Positions 14,366 to 23,278 of a DNA stretch of 24,325 nt are shown here, piece after piece (position 1 is the stretch's first letter; each line of letters opens with the position of its first letter). This stretch comes from JBHHYU01 sp046757725 (GTDB taxonomy: Bacteria; Desulfobacterota; Binatia; UBA9968). Location: positions 1-24,325 of the forward strand of contig JBHHYU010000040.1 in NCBI GenBank assembly GCA_046757725.1, read 5' to 3'. A model generated the notes under the pieces. The model had not been told where the DNA came from and did no database searches. It saw nothing but the letters and a program-made list of their open reading frames with translations. The translations under genes and the position numbers were made by a program.

Positions 14366-16120
14366 TTACGGATTGTCTCCCTTTCCTTTACCCGAAGGTT
14401 CGGCCTCTTCATCCCTGTCAAGCTGCATTTCTTCGTTCAGGATGGTTTCAAACGATACCCTCCCTGCCTCTTTTTCTCTTTTCAAGTAGTTCTCCATCTC
14501 TTGCCGTTCTTCAGTCTTCTTTAGCGCGCGGACGCTTAAGCCGATTTTTTTTTCACGCGCATCCACATGGATGACCTCCGCCTCCACCTGCTCCCCTACT
14601 TTGAAAAGACTCGAGGCTTTGTCGACACGTTCCGTACTCAACTGGGACACGTGAATCAATCCCTCAACCCCTTCTTCGAGACGAACAAAGACTCCAAAGT
14701 CCGGAACACTGGTAACTTCACCCTTGACCTTTGAACCTGGAGGATATCGCGTAGAGACCAGTTCCCAAGGGTCGGGTGCAAGCTGTTTAATACCGAGCGA
14801 AAGCCGCTCGGTTCCGATATCCACATTCAAGACCTTGGCTTCCACCACGTCTCCCTTTTTATACAGCTCCGAGGGGTGTCTGATCTTTCTCGTCCAATGG
14901 AGATCCGAGACATGGACCAAACCGTCAATGCCCTCTTCCACCCCAACAAAGATACCGAAATCAGTCACGTTACGCACCGGCCCCTCAATAACAGTTCCCA
15001 CGGGATACTTCTCTTTCACCTGTTCCCAGGGATTGGGCGTGACCTGCTTCAATCCCAACGAGATCCGGCGGTGGGCTGGATCCACGTTGAGAACTAGAAC
15101 CTCCACGGTTTCCCCGACTTGAACCACCTTCGAAGGGTCCGAGATCTTTCTAGTCCAGGACATCTCTGAAATGTGGATCAGGCCCTCGATTCCCTTTTCC
15201 AACTCCACAAAAGCTCCATAGTCCATCAGGCTTAAAACTTTCCCTCGTACTCGACTCCCCACGGGATATTGGTTCTGGACCGTACTCCAAGGGTCCGGCA
15301 CTATCTGCTTCATGCCAAGCGATATCCGCTCTCGCTCCAAATCGAATTTAAGAACTACGACTTTAATGCGGTCTCCCACCTTGACGAGCTCAGAGGGATG
15401 GCTGATACGTCCCCAAGACATATCGCTAATGTGAAGAATGCCATCGATCCCGCCTAGATCCACGAAGGCGCCGTAGCCGGTGATATTTTTCACCAACCCC
15501 TCGAGAATAACTCCTTCCTCCAGAACCTTAAGCACTTCCTTCTTTAGAGACTCCCGCTCCTTTTCCAGCAACATCCTGCGGGACACCACTACGTTACCGT
15601 TCATCCTATTGTATTTAAGAATGGCGAATCGGTCCTTCTTTCCAACCAGCCTATCCAGATTGCGAGTAGGTCGGATATCCACATGGGAGCCTGGAAGAAA
15701 TCCAGGAAGGCCGATATCTACCTTAAATCCCCCCTTCACCCTAGCCACAATAGTCCCCTCCACCCAGGAGCCCTCCCGATGGGCCTTCTCGATTCCCTCC
15801 CAAACCCTGATGCCCTCCGCTCTTTGGCGGGACAGAATAATATCGCCGTTCTCGTTTTCCGACGCATCAAAGAAAACATCCAGTTCTTCACCCACCTGGA
15901 CTTGCACTTGTCCCTGCCGGTCCGAAAATTCTTCTATGGGAATCTGTCCTTCCGATTTATACCCGATGTCGATAACGACATGCGTCGGCGTAATGCTCAC
16001 GACTTTTCCTTTGACGATGCCCCCCGGCTTCACGGAGCGCATACTTTCTTCAAAAAGCGTTTGAAAGTCGTCGCCCTTTTCCGGGTCCTTTTTTTTGTTA
16101 TCCTCTTCGTTCTGGGCCAT
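14366..16120 (-). CDS. rpsA: 30S ribosomal protein S1
   Basis: Six S1 RNA-binding repeats are visible in 584 residues. The first two diverge and bind the ribosome; repeats three to six share GYGAFVDL, DYGAFVEL, DFGIFVGV and DFGVFVRL with a following G(I/V)(D/E)G(L/I)(I/V)H(I/V)S. The tail is acidic. S1 brings mRNAs with weak or structured leaders to the 30S subunit. GGAG precedes the ATG by 7 bases. The gap to cmk is 15 bases, indicating one transcript. Confidence 0.97.
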   Translation of the reverse strand: MAQNEEDNKKKDPEKGDDFQTLFEESMRSVKPGGIVKGKVVSITPTHVVIDIGYKSEGQIPIEEFSDRQGQVQVQVGEELDVFFDASENENGDIILSRQRAEGIRVWEGIEKAHREGSWVEGTIVARVKGGFKVDIGLPGFLPGSHVDIRPTRNLDRLVGKKDRFAILKYNRMNGNVVVSRRMLLEKERESLKKEVLKVLEEGVILEGLVKNITGYGAFVDLGGIDGILHISDMSWGRISHPSELVKVGDRIKVVVLKFDLERERISLGMKQIVPDPWSTVQNQYPVGSRVRGKVLSLMDYGAFVELEKGIEGLIHISEMSWTRKISDPSKVVQVGETVEVLVLNVDPAHRRISLGLKQVTPNPWEQVKEKYPVGTVIEGPVRNVTDFGIFVGVEEGIDGLVHVSDLHWTRKIRHPSELYKKGDVVEAKVLNVDIGTERLSLGIKQLAPDPWELVSTRYPPGSKVKGEVTSVPDFGVFVRLEEGVEGLIHVSQLSTERVDKASSLFKVGEQVEAEVIHVDAREKKIGLSVRALKKTEERQEMENYLKREKEAGRVSFETILNEEMQLDRDEEAEPSGKGKGDNP

Positions 16121-16135
16121 AAATTTCTCCGATCC

Positions 16136-16816
16136 TCAGTGAATTGCTTGCATCTTCTCCTTAATTTCTTTCATAATTCTGTCCACCACTCCATCGATAT
16201 CAGAGTTTGTGGAATCGATCACAATGGCGTCCGCCGCTTTGCACAATGGGGATACAGAACGTTCCTTATCTCGCCGATCCCTTTCGTTCATCTCCCTTAG
16301 GGTCGCTTCTCTGGTTACCTGTCCCCCCTGTCCCCTCATCTCTTCAAACCGGCGCCTCGCCCGTTCCGAAGACGAGGCATCCAAATATATTTTGACATCC
16401 GCCCGTGGAAAAACAACCGTCCCAATATCTCGCCCCTCTGCAACAACTCCTCCGTGAACACCCATTGCCGTTTGGAGTTCCACCATTCTCTCCCGTACGA
16501 TCTTAAGGGCGGAGACCCTCGATGCCATCTGGCTCACCTCTGGAGTACGGATCCGCTCCGTAAGATCGAGCCCATCGAGGAAGACCTTGTTATGATCCTT
16601 AGTTCCCACGATTTCGATCTTCGTGTCCGTGAGTATTCTCTTCAGCGTTTCCGCATCCGTCGGATCCACCCGCTCATGCAACACCCTCCACGCCAAGGCC
16701 CGGTACATGGCACCCGTATCCATATAAGTATAATCTAACTCTTTTGCCAAGCGTTTGGCTACCGTGCTTTTCCCCGCCCCCGCCGGGCCATCAATGGCGA
16801 CGATCAGTTTTTTCAC
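16136..16816 (-). CDS. cmk: Cytidylate kinase
   Basis: The enzyme phosphorylates CMP and dCMP with ATP. The P-loop GPAGAGKST is at the N terminus, followed by YMDTGAMYRA, and AEGRDIGTVVFP with the Arg/Asp that bind the nucleotide; the lid region is rich in Arg (SSSERARRRFEEMRG). GTG 16816 is chosen because the product then begins MKKLIVAIDGPAGAGK, as in other Cmk proteins. Longer in-frame starts, for example GTG 16849, would add residues with no family counterpart, and those above 16857 would run into aroA. The ribosome site is weak. The length is 226 residues, normal for the family. Confidence 0.95.
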   Translation of the reverse strand: MKKLIVAIDGPAGAGKSTVAKRLAKELDYTYMDTGAMYRALAWRVLHERVDPTDAETLKRILTDTKIEIVGTKDHNKVFLDGLDLTERIRTPEVSQMASRVSALKIVRERMVELQTAMGVHGGVVAEGRDIGTVVFPRADVKIYLDASSSERARRRFEEMRGQGGQVTREATLREMNERDRRDKERSVSPLCKAADAIVIDSTNSDIDGVVDRIMKEIKEKMQAIH

Positions 16817-16856
16817 CTGCCTAGCGGTCAGCGGCCCAACGCCTTTCACAACGAGC

Positions 16857-18131
16857 CTAGGACTGCCGGACTTCCTCCAGGAGTTCAAAAAAGCCGGGAA
16901 ACGAGATATCGGCACAGCGACACTCATCAATCTCAATTCCCCCATCGCAGGACAACCCTGCTACCGCAAGTGCCATTGCGATCCGGTGATCCCCGTGACT
17001 CTTCACAGAAGCACCACCAAGCCTTCCCCTCCCCTTGATCTTCATGCCGTCATCGCTCTCTTCCACCCATACGCCCATCTTGCGCAACTCCGCCGTCATG
17101 ACCGCTATTCGGTCCGACTCTTTTGCCCTTAACTCCGACGCTCCCGATAGGGTGGTCACTCCATGAGCCAAGGCCCCCGCTACGGCCAACACGGGATACT
17201 CGTCGATGGTTCGGGCTACCATCTCCGGGCCGATCTCTACACCCTCGAGCTTTCCCCCAACGACCCTGAGGTCTCCTACCGGTTCACCCGCCTCCTCCCG
17301 GAGATTTAAAACGTCTATGGATGCGCCCATTCGCTTAAGAATATCGATCACTCCGCTCCGTGTGGGATTACACCCAACCCTTCGCATGATGATGTCGGAA
17401 CCGGGAATCGAAGCCGCTGCGACCAGCAAAAACGCCGCCGAGGATAGATCGCCCGGGATCTCCACGTCCCTAGCAGGCAGTCGCTGCAAGCGGCCAACGG
17501 AAATCCGTCTACAGCGAATATCGATTTTTGCACCGAAAGCACGAGCCATAATTTCCGTATGATCCCTTGATCGTTGCGGCTCAATCACCTCAGTCCCTCC
17601 TGCCGCCTGAAGACCGGCCAGAATGATCGCCGATTTTACCTGTGCGCTGGCCATGGGCAATGTATAACGAATGCCCCGAAGTCCTCCACCTCGGATCTCT
17701 AAAGGGGCAACTCCGTTCCCCTTCAGACTCACGATTGCAGCGCCCATTCGACCGAGCGGATCCATAATTCTCTCCATCGGTCTCCGACGCAGAGAGGCAT
17801 CCCCATCCAAAGTAGAGCTGAATGGACGACCGGCCAATACCCCGGAAAGAAGACGCATGGTGGTTCCTGAATTACCGCAGTTAATGACCTGAGCGGGTGC
17901 ACAGAGACCGTCCCAGCCTTTTCCATCAATGTGTAGCGCTTTATCTTCAGTCCAAATCTTGACACCCAGGTCTTTAAAGGCCTGAACCGTCCTATAGTTA
18001 TCCTCCCCCTGCGAGAGATTGAAGATACGACTTTCCCCCTCGGCGACACTGGCGAAGATGACAGCCCTATGACTAATGGATTTATCACCGGGCACAGCCA
18101 GCTCCCCACGCAGCGGCCGTTTAACCTCCAC
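16857..18131 (-). CDS. aroA: 3-phosphoshikimate 1-carboxyvinyltransferase (EPSP synthase)
   Basis: The enzyme joins shikimate-3-phosphate and phosphoenolpyruvate, the sixth step of the shikimate pathway. Visible motifs are PGDKSISHRA at the N terminus, GNSGTTMRLLSG, LRRRPMERI, EPQRSRDHTE, and KSHGDHRIAMAL near the C terminus. GNSGTT rather than GNAGTA is of the kind seen in class II enzymes. The length of 424 residues is normal. The start is GTG with GAGGAAG close upstream. It follows tyrA by 23 bases and precedes cmk. Confidence 0.97.
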   Translation of the reverse strand: MEVKRPLRGELAVPGDKSISHRAVIFASVAEGESRIFNLSQGEDNYRTVQAFKDLGVKIWTEDKALHIDGKGWDGLCAPAQVINCGNSGTTMRLLSGVLAGRPFSSTLDGDASLRRRPMERIMDPLGRMGAAIVSLKGNGVAPLEIRGGGLRGIRYTLPMASAQVKSAIILAGLQAAGGTEVIEPQRSRDHTEIMARAFGAKIDIRCRRISVGRLQRLPARDVEIPGDLSSAAFLLVAAASIPGSDIIMRRVGCNPTRSGVIDILKRMGASIDVLNLREEAGEPVGDLRVVGGKLEGVEIGPEMVARTIDEYPVLAVAGALAHGVTTLSGASELRAKESDRIAVMTAELRKMGVWVEESDDGMKIKGRGRLGGASVKSHGDHRIAMALAVAGLSCDGGIEIDECRCADISFPGFFELLEEVRQS

Positions 18132-18154
18132 AATCTTCCTCGTCTCCGTACCCT

Positions 18155-19018
18155 CTAGGATATCTGCCTCCTAACTTCATTCGCATGAGAAAATTCCCGC
18201 TCCAGCCGGTCCCCCTCTCCCTCACCGATCCACTTTTTCAATCGTTCCAGCTGTTTGATGCAATCACCCAGGCTTTTCCCGATAGCCTCGCGGTTGAGCA
18301 GGCAGATATCGCGCCAGAGTTCAGGGCGGCTGGACGCGATACGGGTCAGGTCTTTAAATCCCCCTCCACAATAATCTTTCAGATTCACCGAGTCTACCTT
18401 ACTTCGACCCAAGGTATTAACCAGCGCGTAGGCCAGGACATGGGGAAGATGGCTGACCACGCTCAAAACCCGATCATGAATACGGGGATCCATGACTTCT
18501 ACTCTTGCTCCAATCCGGCGCCAGAAACAAGCGATTTTCTCAAGGGCATCGGGATCGGTCCTCCGAGTCGGAGTCAAGATGCACCGCTGCCCGGGAAAGA
18601 GATCGGCCGCCGAGGCATGGGCGCCCCATTGTTCGCTTCCGGCAATGGGATGGGTACCGACAAAGGGGAAACGGGACTGCACGAGTCTTTCCATTTCCCG
18701 AACGATCTTAGCCTTCACGCTCCCCACATCCGTGATAATACAACCCGGGTAAAGAGCCGGGAGGAGTGATGCAGCCAGCGGAACCGTAGCTTCGACCGGA
18801 GTCGCCAACACCAGGAGATCCACCCCATCGGGCACGTCGCTCGCGCGCAAGAAATACCGGTCGATGATGCCCTCCCGTTGAGCCAACCGTAGATTATTTT
18901 TTCCACGGCCATACCCGATAATCTCTTTGACGAGACGCTGCTTACGAGCCGCCAAGGCCATCGATCCACCGATCAACCCGACACCTGCCACAAGCATTCT
19001 ACGAAACATCCAAGTCAC
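18155..19018 (-). CDS. tyrA: Prephenate dehydrogenase
   Basis: The enzyme oxidises prephenate (or arogenate) to the tyrosine precursor with NAD(P). The dinucleotide motif GVGLIGGS starts at residue 12. THPIAGSE and SHLPHVLAYAL carry the conserved active-site His residues, and GGGFKDLTRIA is also typical. There is no fused chorismate mutase or ACT domain, so this form should be insensitive to tyrosine through ACT binding. The GTG start shares its G with the TAG of aroF, and GGAGGGAG lies about 5 bases upstream. Confidence 0.95.
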   Translation of the reverse strand: MTWMFRRMLVAGVGLIGGSMALAARKQRLVKEIIGYGRGKNNLRLAQREGIIDRYFLRASDVPDGVDLLVLATPVEATVPLAASLLPALYPGCIITDVGSVKAKIVREMERLVQSRFPFVGTHPIAGSEQWGAHASAADLFPGQRCILTPTRRTDPDALEKIACFWRRIGARVEVMDPRIHDRVLSVVSHLPHVLAYALVNTLGRSKVDSVNLKDYCGGGFKDLTRIASSRPELWRDICLLNREAIGKSLGDCIKQLERLKKWIGEGEGDRLEREFSHANEVRRQIS

Positions 19019-20031
19019 TAAAGCTCCCTCCCCACCGCCAGGGCCACCTTTTTAAGTTCATCCATCAACCTGTGAAATTTTTCAGGCTTGAGCGACTGGG
19101 GACCATCACTCAAGGCGACTTCGGGATGCGGGTGCACCTCGATGAGAAGCCCATCCGCCCCTGCTGCGATTCCCGCCAGGGCCATGGGAGCCACCAGATC
19201 CCACCTTCCCGTTCCGTGACTGGGATCGACAAAAACGGGTAGATGGCAGAGCTGCTTCAATAGGGGGACGGCGCTGAGATCCAGGGTATTTCTGGTCTCC
19301 GTCTCATAGGTTCGTATGCCTCGCTCGCAAAGGATGATTTTTCTGTTACCCTCTGAAGCGATGTATTCCGCCGAAAGGAGAAATTCTTGAATCGTGGCGC
19401 TCATCCCTCGTTTTAAGAGCACCGGCTTTTGCAGCCTTCCCACTTCTGTCAGGAGCTTGAAATTCTGCATGTTTCTCGCCCCGATCTGGAGGATATCGGT
19501 AAACCTACAAACCGTCTCCAGGTCACGCGGATCCAGAACTTCCGTAACGACTCTGAGCCCGGTCAGGTCGCGGGCGTGAGCCAGATAGTCCAAACCCTCT
19601 TTACCGAGCCCCTGAAAGCTGTACGGGGACGTCCTCGGCTTAAAGGCCCCGCCACGAAGAAAGGTGGCACCCGCAGCTCTCACCGGAACGGCAGCCTCAA
19701 GGACCTGATCCTTAGACTCGACAGAACACGGGCCGGCCATGACGTGAATTTTCCTTCCTCCGATCTTCAGCCCATTCACGTCGATAATGGTATCGGTACT
19801 CTGAAACTCCCGACTCACCAGCTTATAAGGCTTTAAAATGGGTAAAACCTGTTCCACCCCGGGAAATGATTCCAGTGTCTGATCCACCATGAGCCGTTCA
19901 TTTCCGATGGCGCCGATAATCGTTCTTTCCGTTCCCTCAGAGATATGAGCCTTTAGGCCGAAACTTTCGATTCTCTCTACGATCTTTTGGATCTCGTCCG
20001 GGGTCAGCCCCGGCTTCGTAACGACAATCAT
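19018..20031 (-). CDS. aroF: DAHP synthase, type I beta with N-terminal regulatory domain
   Basis: The enzyme condenses phosphoenolpyruvate and erythrose-4-phosphate in the first shikimate step. Residues 1-75 form a ferredoxin-like domain as in the Thermotoga enzyme, where it mediates feedback inhibition. The barrel has the metal Cys102 in AGPCSVES, then RGGAFKPRTSPYSFQG, KRGMSATIQEF, DPSHGTGR and IEVHPHPEVALSDGPQSL, the last three supplying phosphate and metal ligands. The ATG overlaps the hisC stop (ATGA), and AGAGG is 5 bases upstream. Pairing with hisC, tyrA and pheA makes this the aromatic amino acid entry point. Confidence 0.97.
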   Translation of the reverse strand: MIVVTKPGLTPDEIQKIVERIESFGLKAHISEGTERTIIGAIGNERLMVDQTLESFPGVEQVLPILKPYKLVSREFQSTDTIIDVNGLKIGGRKIHVMAGPCSVESKDQVLEAAVPVRAAGATFLRGGAFKPRTSPYSFQGLGKEGLDYLAHARDLTGLRVVTEVLDPRDLETVCRFTDILQIGARNMQNFKLLTEVGRLQKPVLLKRGMSATIQEFLLSAEYIASEGNRKIILCERGIRTYETETRNTLDLSAVPLLKQLCHLPVFVDPSHGTGRWDLVAPMALAGIAAGADGLLIEVHPHPEVALSDGPQSLKPEKFHRLMDELKKVALAVGREL

Positions 20032-21152
20032 TGTACCTCTCTCAACTTGCCTTGCGAATTGACTTTAATAATAGTTTCTAAGCCATTAATAAATCTAGCA
20101 TTTTCTTCCGGTCTACCAACGCTGACTCGGATGTATTCGGGAAAGTCATACACCGCCATAGGCCGGACAATCACCCCCCGCCGGAGGAGTTGCTGGAAGA
20201 CGTCCTGACCATTTCCAACCCGCACGAGAATGAAATTGGCCTGGCTGGGGATCTGTTCCAAACCCAGCCTGTCAATGCCTTTTCTAAGGTAGTCCATTCC
20301 TTCCCGGTTTATCTGAAGGCTCCGTTCTAAATGTTCCTGATCCTCTAACGCCGCCAGGGCCGCCCACTGAGCAGCGGCATTGACATTGAAAGGTTGCCGT
20401 ACCCGATGCATCAGTTCAATCATCCGCCTCGGCCCAAACCCATAGCCGATCCGGAGACCTGCCAACCCATAGAGTTTCGAAAACGTCCGCAGCGTCAGGA
20501 TTGGCCTCTGTTCTCCCCAATAGGCGATAGAATCAGGATAATCAGGGTCCGCAACATATTCGAAATAGGCCTCATCTACAATCACTACGATCTCAGGCGT
20601 CAAGCGTTCGAGAAACTTCTCCCACTCTTTCTTCCGATAGATCGTCCCCGTTGGATTGTTGGGATTGGCCAGAAAGACAATCCGGGTCTTCGCGTTGATG
20701 GCTTGCTTCATAGCCTCCAGATCGTGGCTAAAATCCTTGAGGGAAATGATCCGGCAGCAACCCCCGGCGGCCTGCACCGCAAGGTGATAGATGACGAAAG
20801 CCTGGTGGGCCATCACCGCTTCATCACCGGGGCGCATGAAGGTTCGCACGGCTAGATCGATGAGTTCATTAGAGCCATTACCAAGAATCAACCCCTCAGG
20901 GTCCACGCCCAGCTTTCCCGCCAATTCCTTTTTTAAGTAGAAGCCACCGCCATCCGGATAACGATGGAGCTGAAGCAACCTCTCTTTTAATGCCTTGATC
21001 GCCAGTGGAGAAGGTCCCAGTGGATTTTCATTGGAGGCCAGCTTGACCGTATCCTTGATACCCAGCTCCCGCTCTACCTCTTCCACGGGTTTGCCGGGAG
21101 CGTAGGGAATCAGCGACTGAATATATTCCGGAACGTGCTTAATAAATTTCAT
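20028..21152 (-). CDS. hisC: Histidinol-phosphate / aromatic aminotransferase
   Basis: This is a PLP-dependent class I aminotransferase of the HisC type. The PLP lysine is Lys226 in TFSKLYGLAGLRIGYG; NPNNPTGT and VDEAYFEY are the other hallmarks. HisC homologues also transaminate phenylpyruvate and 4-hydroxyphenylpyruvate. No other his gene is present, while pheA, aroF and tyrA flank it, so the aromatic role is likely, with or without histidine synthesis. ATG 21152 overlaps the pheA stop (ATGA) and gives the usual start MKFIKHVPEYI; a TTG nine bases earlier is rejected. Confidence 0.93.
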   Translation of the reverse strand: MKFIKHVPEYIQSLIPYAPGKPVEEVERELGIKDTVKLASNENPLGPSPLAIKALKERLLQLHRYPDGGGFYLKKELAGKLGVDPEGLILGNGSNELIDLAVRTFMRPGDEAVMAHQAFVIYHLAVQAAGGCCRIISLKDFSHDLEAMKQAINAKTRIVFLANPNNPTGTIYRKKEWEKFLERLTPEIVVIVDEAYFEYVADPDYPDSIAYWGEQRPILTLRTFSKLYGLAGLRIGYGFGPRRMIELMHRVRQPFNVNAAAQWAALAALEDQEHLERSLQINREGMDYLRKGIDRLGLEQIPSQANFILVRVGNGQDVFQQLLRRGVIVRPMAVYDFPEYIRVSVGRPEENARFINGLETIIKVNSQGKLREVQ

Positions 21153-22225
21153 ACACCACAAGGATATGAGCCAAGAACTTTGAAAAAGCGAGATCTCTTT
21201 TCGATGTTCTTGATTGCTTTCTGGACTCTTGACTCCTTCCTATGTCCTTCAAAGTCTATAAAAAAGAGGTACTCCCAAGGCTTATCCTTCAAGGGACGCG
21301 ATTCGATCTTGGTTAGGTTGATTCGATTCCTGGCAAAGGATTCCAGCATGCGGTGTAAAACCCCCACTTCATGCTTAATCGAAAAAACAATAGATGTCTT
21401 ATCAGCTCCACTCGGCTGAGGCTCCTGATCTCCTATAACAAGAAAACGGGTCATATTATTGGCATGGTCTTCGATATTCCCCTGGACCACCTTCAGGTCA
21501 TAGAACTCTTTCGCCAAAACACTGGCTATGGCTGCTATAGATCGATTCTGGGTTGCCATCTTGGCTGCCTGGGCCGTGCTCGCTACCTCATCTACCTCGA
21601 TGTGCCGACAATGGCTTGCCAACCAGGAACGGCACTGGGCTACGGCTTGCGGATGAGAGATAATGCGTCTGATATGCTGAAGGCGCCCGGAGCGTGATAA
21701 TAGATTGAGATGGATCTCCAAAGAGACCTCCGCACAAATCTTGATATCCGCCCCCACCAGCATGTCCAGCGTATGGGTTACAACCCCCTCTGTGGAATTC
21801 TCAATGGGCACCACCCCATAGTTCACTCTTCCTTGCTTTACCTCCCGGAAAACATCGGTGATATTTGCCAGTGGGATAAACGTCGGCAAAGAGCCGAATT
21901 TCTCACGGGCAGCCATATGCGTAAACGTGGCCTCCGGCCCGAGATAGGCGATTCGAATAGCTGCTTCAAGGGAGCGGGAGGCGGAGAGAACCTCCCGGTA
22001 GACGGAGTGGAGGGCTTGTTCGGAAAGCGGACCTTGATTTATTCCGGAAATCCTTCGAAAAATCTCCTTCTCACGGCTCGGAACATAGACCTCCCCTTTT
22101 CCTAGGCTCTTGGCGTGTCCAATCCGCTGAGCCAGGGAGGCCCTCTCGTTTAGAAGCTCTACAATTTTCTCATCAACTTGATCGATCTTTGTTCTGAGCG
22201 CATCGACCAGCTCTTTACGACTCAA
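21149..22225 (-). CDS. pheA: Bifunctional chorismate mutase / prephenate dehydratase
   Basis: Three domains are present: a chorismate mutase helix bundle (about 1-85, LRTKIDQVDEKIVELLNERA), prephenate dehydratase (about 88-265, YLGPEATFTHMAA, PIENSTEGVV, and NMTRFLVIG with the catalytic Thr-Arg-Phe), and a C-terminal ACT domain (about 275-350) with the phenylalanine-binding IESRP. Feedback inhibition by phenylalanine is therefore expected. TTG 22225 is preferred because GAGG lies 6 bases upstream. An ATG at 22249 adds 8 residues but has no usable ribosome site; the choice is uncertain. It heads the leftward aromatic cluster. The 146-base space before the rightward gene should hold its promoter; I could not identify it. 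Confidence 0.95.
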   Translation of the reverse strand: MSRKELVDALRTKIDQVDEKIVELLNERASLAQRIGHAKSLGKGEVYVPSREKEIFRRISGINQGPLSEQALHSVYREVLSASRSLEAAIRIAYLGPEATFTHMAAREKFGSLPTFIPLANITDVFREVKQGRVNYGVVPIENSTEGVVTHTLDMLVGADIKICAEVSLEIHLNLLSRSGRLQHIRRIISHPQAVAQCRSWLASHCRHIEVDEVASTAQAAKMATQNRSIAAIASVLAKEFYDLKVVQGNIEDHANNMTRFLVIGDQEPQPSGADKTSIVFSIKHEVGVLHRMLESFARNRINLTKIESRPLKDKPWEYLFFIDFEGHRKESRVQKAIKNIEKRSRFFKVLGSYPCGV

Positions 22226-22371
22226 TGAAAACCTCACTAGGCGCGCCATCTCTTCAGCGACAGTTGATTGCGCAAACCGAGGGAAAACTATCTTAATTTC
22301 AAGGGAATTGCAAATAACCTTCAGCCTTTCTCCTTGACGAAACAGACACCATCCCGTTATGTAGTTTCAGT

Positions 22372-23256
22372 ATGGCCCAGCAGATCATTTTTCCACAGGC
22401 CGAGGAACCCAAGACCTTGCAGAACTTCCTCAAAAAGCGTTTCCCAATGGGATACGTGAGAAGGTTGTTTCGCAAGAATGCCGTACGCCTGAACGACAAA
22501 CGCTCCGGACCGAATCAGAGAGCCGGCCCCGGAGATCGGATTCGGCTTCTGTTCCCTTTTGAAAAAAGGGGCCGGGACTCAGTCAAGAAAACCCCCGTGA
22601 CTCGGAGGTTAGAGATTCTCTTTGAAGACGACGACTTCTTTTTGTTAAACAAACCGGCGGGTATCGCAGTTCATGAGGGGAAAGGCATTCTCAAACGACA
22701 CTCACTCCTCGGAATCTTGCAGGCGACCTGCGGCATCCAAGCCGTCACCCCGAAACTCGTACACCGTATCGACAAGGACACCTCAGGTCTTCTTGTGGTG
22801 GCAAAAAACGATACTGTAGCTTCGAAATTGGAAAAACAATTCGAGATAGGCCGGGTGGAAAAAGTCTACCTGGCACTAGTGATGGGACGGCTTCGCTTCA
22901 AGGAAGGCAGGATCGACAACCCGCTCCCCGGTCGAGACGGGAGGCTCGTTCGAGCGTTGACCCTGTACAGAGTTAAGCAGGAGTTCTCTACAACCAGCCT
23001 CCTTGAGGTGCGTATTAAAACCGGCCGGAGGCACCAGATCCGCCACCACCTGGCTAAACTGGGCCATCCGGTGGTCATGGACGCTCAGCACGGCAACTTT
23101 GCCTTTAATAAACAATTCCGCACGACCTACGGCTTAAAACGTCAGTTTCTCCACGCCACCAGCATAACCTTCGAACACCGAGGCAAAAAACGGAAATGGA
23201 CCATCCCCATACCGGACGACCTGGAGAAGACACTTGAGGCACTCCAATCTCATTGA
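22372..23256 (+). CDS. RluA-family 23S rRNA pseudouridine synthase
   Basis: An N-terminal S4 RNA-binding domain (about 12-72, LQNFLKKRFPMGYVRRLFRK) precedes the pseudouridine synthase domain. The catalytic Asp134 lies in VHRIDKDTSGLLVVAK; LNKPAGIAVHEGKG and TGRRHQIRHHLAKLGHPVV are further family motifs. The length and S4 domain fit the RluC/RluD branch, which modifies 23S rRNA; which uridine cannot be told. There is no Shine-Dalgarno site before ATG 22372. A TTGACG at 22334 with a TATGTA at 22358 would start transcription almost at the ATG, so the message could be leaderless. It converges on the DLH-like gene with a 22-base gap. Confidence 0.92.
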   Translation: MAQQIIFPQAEEPKTLQNFLKKRFPMGYVRRLFRKNAVRLNDKRSGPNQRAGPGDRIRLLFPFEKRGRDSVKKTPVTRRLEILFEDDDFFLLNKPAGIAVHEGKGILKRHSLLGILQATCGIQAVTPKLVHRIDKDTSGLLVVAKNDTVASKLEKQFEIGRVEKVYLALVMGRLRFKEGRIDNPLPGRDGRLVRALTLYRVKQEFSTTSLLEVRIKTGRRHQIRHHLAKLGHPVVMDAQHGNFAFNKQFRTTYGLKRQFLHATSITFEHRGKKRKWTIPIPDDLEKTLEALQSH

Positions 23257-23278
23257 GGCCGGAGATCTCGTGTGTCGG

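Noticed and set aside
16817..16945. Longer cmk product starting up to 16945
   Set aside because: It would run into aroA coding sequence and add residues not seen in Cmk proteins.
22226..22371. Phenylalanine attenuator or T-box before pheA
   Set aside because: A short minus-strand frame beginning MVSVSSRRKAEG has no Phe run, and no terminator/antiterminator pair or T-box sequence is visible.
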